DNA of 45,992 nt from NCBI GenBank assembly GCA_910585575.1, contig CAJUFS010000018.1, forward strand, positions 1 to 45,992, written 5' to 3'. The notes under the pieces were generated by a model. It did not search any database. It was not told the origin of the DNA and saw nothing but the letters and a program-made list of their open reading frames with translations. Every line of letters starts with the position of its first letter. Position 1 is the stretch's first letter. A program made the translations under genes and the position numbers. The stretch is from an uncultured Adlercreutzia sp. (GTDB lineage Bacteria > Actinomycetota > Coriobacteriia > Coriobacteriales > Eggerthellaceae). This document shows, piece by piece, positions 42,759 through 45,992 of this stretch.

Positions 42759-42900
42759 ATCGGAGCAACACTTCCGTTTTATGCAGCCAGTTCGCCACCC
42801 GCTTCAGGGTCGGCGAGCACCTTGAGCCCCTGCCGGTAACGAGCGCCCTGCGACAACCGTCATTGGGCAATGCACGACCACCAGGGCATACTGCTCCGAT
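42759..42900 (-). ncRNA. Candidate structured 5' leader RNA of the giant gene
   Basis: Reading the minus strand from 42900, nine bases (ATCGGAGCA) pair perfectly with TGCTCCGAT at 42767-42759. Between them I find GCCCTG pairing with CAGGGC (42887-42882 with 42850-42845), enclosing a small CATT/AATG hairpin. A further strong hairpin is CGCC-G-ACCC with GGGT-GGCG around a TGAAGC loop (42815-42793). The closing helix starts where transcription is expected from the upstream promoter. I do not recognise a known riboswitch class. It is a fold by eye, not an energy calculation. Confidence 0.45.
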
Positions 42901-42907
42901 CTTTCGA

Positions 42908-42936
42908 ATTGTAAGACTCCCGTTATCAAACTTCAA
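42908..42936 (-). promoter_or_regulatory. Predicted sigma-70-type promoter of the giant gene
   Basis: On the minus strand TTGAAG (42936-42931) and TACAAT (42913-42908) are separated by 17 bases, close to the consensus in both boxes and spacing. The expected start is near 42900, which gives a leader of about 180 bases before ATG 42719. Confidence 0.65.
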
Positions 42937-43209
42937 CCAAACTGTCTACTTCCATCCATTTGGAGCACCGTTCGATCTAGTATTTCTCCTGGTAAAACCT
43001 AATAAATCATCAAAGTTGACGCTTTGTTTACGGATGGAAACAAACACAGATGCGCCAACCAATTCCCTCATCTTTCCCCACGTCAACCTCAATTTCCGCA
43101 AAAAGCACCACCCTCCCCCGTGGCGCGCCTACTCTCCCTCTTGCCGAAGGCGGTTCTTTTATATAAGAACACTTGTACTATTATTATTCGCCTTTTACCC
43201 CGCTTCAAG
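42937..43209. other. AT-rich divergent intergenic region
   Basis: With the promoter and leader on its left, this completes about 580 bases without an established gene between the giant frame and the TcmP-like gene. Composition is markedly lower in GC than the neighbours (23 of 60 bases in 42961-43020). A dyad TTTGTTT-N8-AAACAAA is at 43023-43044 and a GTTCTT-N6-AAGAAC dyad at 43153-43170. Open frames here encode no recognisable protein, including no TcmP N-terminal part. Confidence 0.5.
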
Positions 43210-43560
43210 ATGCCCGAAAACCCCAATCAGCATAAGCTTGATGTGTTTTTCGGCGATAGCAGCTGGCAAAAGCTCTACTCGAATCCCCACAGCAACCAGC
43301 TCTCTCTTTTCGATAGCACAGAATCTGAAGTCGAACGCAAAGAAGGCCCGGACGAGCTGCTCTCGTACACCAAAACACGCCTCAAGACCGTCTTCCCCGG
43401 AGTGTTCGGCCCCGGCATCTTAAAAACATCGGGCAATGCTCCCCTCTTTGCGCTCTTTGCGCTAGTATCCAATCCAAGCAGCAGCGCACTGAACATCGCG
43501 GAACGCATTAGCGAGCACCTCATTCGAGAGATCAACGATTTCGGAGGAAAGCGTCTATGA
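43210..43560 (+). CDS. TcmP-like protein, C-terminal part only (three-Cys-motif partner, shortened)
   Basis: The 116 residues from ATG 43210 resemble the end of the three-Cys-motif partner protein TcmP: LDVFFGDSSWQKLY, then LSLF, a helical LLSYTKTRLKTVFPG stretch, and GNAPLFALFALVSNP with a final amphipathic helix. TcmP proteins normally have about 300 or more residues, and the N-terminal methyltransferase-like half is missing here. The open frame extends upstream to 43024, but that part is low-complexity and matches nothing I know. No ribosome site precedes ATG 43210, so the start is uncertain. The stop overlaps the next ATG by four bases (ATGA), as expected for the TcmP/radical SAM pair. 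It is either a decayed remnant or a naturally short version. The match is by remembered family pattern, moderate confidence. Confidence 0.6.
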   Translation: MPENPNQHKLDVFFGDSSWQKLYSNPHSNQLSLFDSTESEVERKEGPDELLSYTKTRLKTVFPGVFGPGILKTSGNAPLFALFALVSNPSSSALNIAERISEHLIREINDFGGKRL

Positions 43561-44360
43561 AGACCACCACGCGCAAGTCCATGCTCTATAAAACAAAAGT
43601 CGAATACGGCGATTACACCATGAACCATGTGCTGGGCTGCTCCCATGGGTGCCGATACCCTTGCTATGCCATGATGATGGCGAAGCGGTTTGGCACAGTA
43701 GCCTCGTATGAAGAGTGGTGCGACCCCGTCCTCGTTTCAAACACCCTCGAACTCCTGGATCGAGAAATACCAAAGCTCAAAGACAAGATCAACCATGTCC
43801 AGCTTTGCTTTACCACCGATTCTTTCATGTACGGATATCCCGAGATCTGCGCCATGAGCCTGCGGGCTATAGCCAAGCTCAACGAGCATGACATCCCCTG
43901 CATCGTCCTCACGAAGGGCGTTCTTCCCCTTGAGCTTGCCGAGTTCTCACAGGGCAACATCTATGGCATTACTCTTGTTTCCCTGGATGAAGCTTACCGC
44001 AGCAACTACGAGCCTGGGGCGGCGCCCTATCGCGAACGCATCGCCTCACTCCGCGCTCTTCATGATCGGGGATGCCGCACCTGGGTGAGCATGGAGCCTT
44101 ACCCGAGTCCCAACATTATCGACCAGGAGCTCGAGCCAATCCTCCAGGAAGTGAGCTTTGCCGACCGTATTATCTTCGGACGCACCAACTACAACAAAAC
44201 CGTCTCAAGCTACCCCGACATCAAAGAGTGGTACAACGAGCGTGCTCAGGAAGTCATCACATTTTGCCAAGCAAAGAATATCGATTACTACATCAAGCGC
44301 GGTACTCTCACTGGCAAAAATAAAGGCCTCACCTCAGATCGCACCGCGCTGACCGCCTAG
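43557..44360 (+). CDS. Three-Cys-motif radical SAM protein (spore photoproduct lyase-like)
   Basis: This protein should bind a [4Fe-4S] cluster and S-adenosylmethionine through the CxxxCxxC-like motif in LGCSHGCRYPCYAMMMAKRF (residues 26-45; Cys 28, 32, 36). The spacing is C-x3-C-x3-C, not the standard C-x3-C-x2-C, as seen in the three-Cys-motif and SplB-like groups. The rest is a partial TIM barrel, with CFTTDSFMYGYPE, ITLVSLDEAYR and a WVSMEPYPSPNI strand typical of radical SAM proteins. Its 267 residues fit a compact member. GGAGG lies 10 bases upstream of ATG 43557, and the start overlaps the TcmP-like stop, so translation is coupled. Biological substrate is not known; the partner gene suggests a modification or defence-like function, which is inference. 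Confidence 0.82.
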   Translation: MKTTTRKSMLYKTKVEYGDYTMNHVLGCSHGCRYPCYAMMMAKRFGTVASYEEWCDPVLVSNTLELLDREIPKLKDKINHVQLCFTTDSFMYGYPEICAMSLRAIAKLNEHDIPCIVLTKGVLPLELAEFSQGNIYGITLVSLDEAYRSNYEPGAAPYRERIASLRALHDRGCRTWVSMEPYPSPNIIDQELEPILQEVSFADRIIFGRTNYNKTVSSYPDIKEWYNERAQEVITFCQAKNIDYYIKRGTLTGKNKGLTSDRTALTA

Positions 44361-44467
44361 AGCTCTGAACCCCTCCCCTTCCCTTTCGCGTCCCTCGTCT
44401 CCGGTCAAAGTTCGCATCTATATGAACTCCTTCTCCGTGCTTGGACAAGCGATGCGCGGTGCTCTCC
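44361..44467. other. Gap between convergent radical SAM and XRE genes
   Basis: No gene and no strong terminator are visible in these 107 bases. A weak dyad AGTTC-N10-GAACT is present near 44407-44426. Confidence 0.4.
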
Positions 44468-44680
44468 TTACAAGCCGCGGAACAGCTCGGAGAGGGGCAC
44501 TCCGAGGGCATCGGCAATCCGTTCGAGCGATCGCAGAGTCAGGTTCTTCTTCCCGGCCTCGATTTCGCTCATGTAGGATTTCGTGATGCCCGTCATCAGG
44601 GCCAAGGTGCCCTGGGGAATGCCTGCTGCAATGCGCAGAACGCGGATACGACGGCCAACTTTGTCCTGAATGGTCCTCAT
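44468..44680 (-). CDS. Small XRE-family helix-turn-helix regulator
   Basis: This 70-residue protein is essentially one HTH_3 (Cro/CI-type) DNA-binding domain: RIRVLRIAAGIPQGTLALMT, then GITKSYMSEIEAGKKNLTLR and a closing LERIADALGVPLSELF helix pair. It lacks a sensor or dimerisation domain, so it may act with ligand-free repression or together with another protein. Its ATG 44680 follows only a weak GGAACC site. A perfect 14-bp palindrome lies 46-59 bases upstream, next to a TATAAG box, which suggests autorepression. It converges on the radical SAM gene and is separated from the CoA-transferase gene by a terminator, so it probably forms its own transcript. The family is very clear; targets are not known. 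Confidence 0.93.
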   Translation of the reverse strand: MRTIQDKVGRRIRVLRIAAGIPQGTLALMTGITKSYMSEIEAGKKNLTLRSLERIADALGVPLSELFRGL

Positions 44681-44725
44681 GGTTCCAGCCTAGCGGATGC
44701 CCGTCGGCACCCGTTTCCTTATAGA

Positions 44726-44739
44726 TGAACCATGGTTCA
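44726..44739. promoter_or_regulatory. Perfect palindrome, probable operator of the XRE gene
   Basis: TGAACCATGGTTCA is a perfect 14-bp palindrome. It is immediately upstream of a TATAAG -10-like box on the minus strand (44723-44718), so it would lie between the -10 and -35 of the XRE promoter, the classic position for a repressor site. The -35 is poor. Confidence 0.6.
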
Positions 44740-44747
44740 AGATGACG

Positions 44748-44784
44748 AAAAAAATCCGAGCCCGCCCAAGGCGGACTCGGATTT
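44748..44784 (-). terminator. Rho-independent terminator of the CoA-transferase gene
   Basis: On the minus strand a stem of about 15 bp (AAATCCGAG-T-CCGCC paired with GGCGG-G-CTCGGATTT, one internal mismatch) is followed by a run of T to 44748. It lies about 40 bases after the stop at 44823-44825. A-rich bases on the other side could let it work from the plus strand too. Confidence 0.88.
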
Positions 44785-44822
44785 CAAAAAAGGCATCCAG
44801 CCTGCTATAAGAAGCGGAAGGA

Positions 44823-45992
44823 CTACTTGCCGGCCTTCTTCTGCATTTCCTGGTACTCGGCGTAGGTGATAACCTTCACAGCCGGGTTGTGCGGCGTGGC
44901 CGGAGCCTCCAGCACGCCTTGCTCAGTGAACTGCTGCACCTGATCGGCGGTGTAGCCCAGGCTCTCCAGAATCTCGGCGTTGTTCTCGCCCAGGTCAGGA
45001 GCGCGCTTGTAGTCGGGCTTGAAGTTCGACATGGTGAAGGGCAGACCGATGGTCTTGAACTTGCCACGGGCGCCGCCCTGGTCGATCTCGGGGATGGTGC
45101 CGTCGTTCAACAAGTCGGAGTCGTTCTCGATCTCGTGCCAATCGAGCACCGGGCCCACCGGCACGCCAGCCGCGCCCAGCTTGTCGGTCAGCGTGAACTT
45201 ATCGTACTGCTTGGTGTACTCCTCGATGATGGGGTACAGCTCGTCCTTGTGCAGCTGGCGGTTCTGCCACGGCGTGAACTTCGGATCGTCGGCCAGCTCG
45301 GGCTTGTCGATAGCCGCGCACAGCTCCTTGAAGGCCTTCTCGGAGTTCTCGATGACGATGTACACATAGGCGTTGGGGTCGGTCTCCCAGCCCTTGGCCT
45401 TGTAGCACCAGCCGATAACCTGACCGCCCTCGGTGTTCTCGGCACGGGGAATAGTGTCAGTCCAATCCCAATCGGGGTACACCTCGTAGTGCGGCAGGGC
45501 GCCCAAGTTGTCGAGCATGATCTGGTCGCGCAGCTTGATGCGGCACAGGTTCAGCACGGCGTTCTGCATGGACTGGTACACATAGCAGCCCTCGCCGGTG
45601 TGCTCGCGCTGAAGCAGGGCCGAAAGGATGCCGATGCACAGGTGCATGCCAGTGTTGGAGTCGCCGAGCGCCGCCGAGGACTGGGTCGGCACGTTGAAAG
45701 AGCCCTCGTTCCAGCCCGTGGTAGACGCCGCGCCGCCCGCAGACTGAGCCACCGGCTCGAAGGCCTTCACCTTCGAGAAGCGCGAGTTCTGACCAAAGCC
45801 CTTAAGCGATGCCATGACGCAGCGGGGGTTGATCTTGTGGACGTTTTCCCAGCCAAAGCCCATTTTCTCAACGTCGCCGGGGCCAATGTTCTCTACGAAC
45901 ACGTCGGCCTCCTTCAGCAGCTGGGTGAGAATCTGCTTGCCCTCGTCGGTTTTCACGTTCAGCGTGAGCGACTTCTTGTTGGCGTTCAGCTG
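44823..45992 (-). CDS. frc: Formyl-CoA transferase-like class III CoA-transferase (5' end outside window)
   Basis: Class III (CaiB/BaiF) CoA-transferases move CoA between carboxylic acids; formyl-CoA:oxalate CoA-transferase starts oxalate degradation. The visible 389 residues align by eye with Frc from its NKRS segment to the end: NANKKSLTLN, EADVFVENIGPGDVEKMGF, GGAASTTGW, LGDSNTGMHL, LNLCRIKLRDQ and KGWETDPNAYVY. The Asp of GDSN (45660-45662), equivalent to the catalytic Asp169 of Oxalobacter Frc, is present. The active-site glycine loop is altered: GGNAGGGGQPGW of Frc corresponds to AENTEGGQVIGW here. About 50 to 60 N-terminal residues are outside the window, and GTG 45956 is internal, not a start. 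The usual partner, oxalyl-CoA decarboxylase, is not in view, so the substrate may be oxalate or another acid. Confidence 0.87.
   Translation of the reverse strand, partial: QLNANKKSLTLNVKTDEGKQILTQLLKEADVFVENIGPGDVEKMGFGWENVHKINPRCVMASLKGFGQNSRFSKVKAFEPVAQSAGGAASTTGWNEGSFNVPTQSSAALGDSNTGMHLCIGILSALLQREHTGEGCYVYQSMQNAVLNLCRIKLRDQIMLDNLGALPHYEVYPDWDWTDTIPRAENTEGGQVIGWCYKAKGWETDPNAYVYIVIENSEKAFKELCAAIDKPELADDPKFTPWQNRQLHKDELYPIIEEYTKQYDKFTLTDKLGAAGVPVGPVLDWHEIENDSDLLNDGTIPEIDQGGARGKFKTIGLPFTMSNFKPDYKRAPDLGENNAEILESLGYTADQVQQFTEQGVLEAPATPHNPAVKVITYAEYQEMQKKAGK

Noticed and set aside
42759-42900. Known riboswitch classes (c-di-GMP, cobalamin, c-di-AMP) or 6S/SRP RNA for the leader
   Set aside because: None of their conserved cores were found; the fold is multi-branched, unlike 6S or SRP RNA.
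42863-43423. Plus-strand open frame across the intergenic region
   Set aside because: No recognisable protein, no ribosome site, and it overlaps the better-supported TcmP-like frame.
45561-45563. Asn in MQNAV where Oxalobacter Frc has Asp, suspected loss of the catalytic residue
   Set aside because: Counting from the N-terminus, catalytic Asp169 of Frc falls in LGDSNTGMH, which is intact here (45660-45662). The MQD position is about residue 202 and is not the nucleophile.
45954-45956. GTG as start of the CoA-transferase gene
   Set aside because: It is internal to LTLNVKT, which aligns with the middle of the Frc N-terminal domain; the frame is open to the window end.

Overview
The window is high-GC DNA that looks like a Gram-positive anaerobe of the Eggerthellaceae/Coriobacteriia type. 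This is an inference from three things: a Tat-exported molybdopterin oxidoreductase operon with its own maturation genes, a 12-helix membrane LuxR regulator next to it, and a wall-anchored giant protein with an LAxTG-type sorting signal. No rRNA, tRNA, CRISPR array, transposase or integrase was seen.

Layout. (1) 1-1713, plus strand: the C-terminal part of pyruvate:ferredoxin oxidoreductase, closed by a strong hairpin. (2) 1805-9563, minus strand: one seven-gene respiratory operon, in transcription order a tandem winged-helix-like protein, DmsA-like catalytic subunit, DmsB-like ferredoxin, DmsC-like anchor, TorD chaperone, NapG-like Tat ferredoxin and NapH-like membrane ferredoxin. A 14-bp hairpin separates reductase from maturation genes. 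(3) 9761-11296, minus: the LuxR-type membrane regulator, its probable controller. (4) 11579-42628, minus: one 31-kb open frame for a 10,349-residue surface protein. It holds a signal peptide, a duplicated N-terminal module, about seven degenerate 215-270-residue repeats, a long central part, eight SdrD_B-like domains, a Pro/Thr/Glu-rich linker, LAQTG, a membrane helix and an Arg/Lys tail. (5) 42629-43209: a divergent intergenic region with a good minus-strand promoter and a foldable 142-nt leader. (6) 43210-44360, plus: a shortened TcmP-like gene coupled to a three-Cys-motif radical SAM gene, in locally AT-rich DNA. (7) 44468-44680, minus: a small XRE regulator with a perfect 14-bp palindrome in its promoter region. 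(8) 44823-45992, minus: a formyl-CoA transferase-like gene cut by the window end.

The most notable observation is at the start of the giant gene. The ATG that opens the long frame (42628) has no convincing ribosome binding site and is directly preceded by an in-frame TGA. Two better-placed upstream starts (42719 and 42668) lie in another frame and run into a stop at 42579. Between them and the giant frame is a run of exactly 11 G (42594-42604). Losing one G, or gaining two, fuses these starts to the giant frame. The sequence as given would then be the OFF state of a slipped-strand phase switch controlling an adhesin of roughly 1.1 MDa. A homopolymer sequencing error is the main alternative.

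Working model (inference): the dms-type operon lets the cell respire an external acceptor, POR supplies reduced ferredoxin from pyruvate, and the giant wall protein provides a switchable surface structure.
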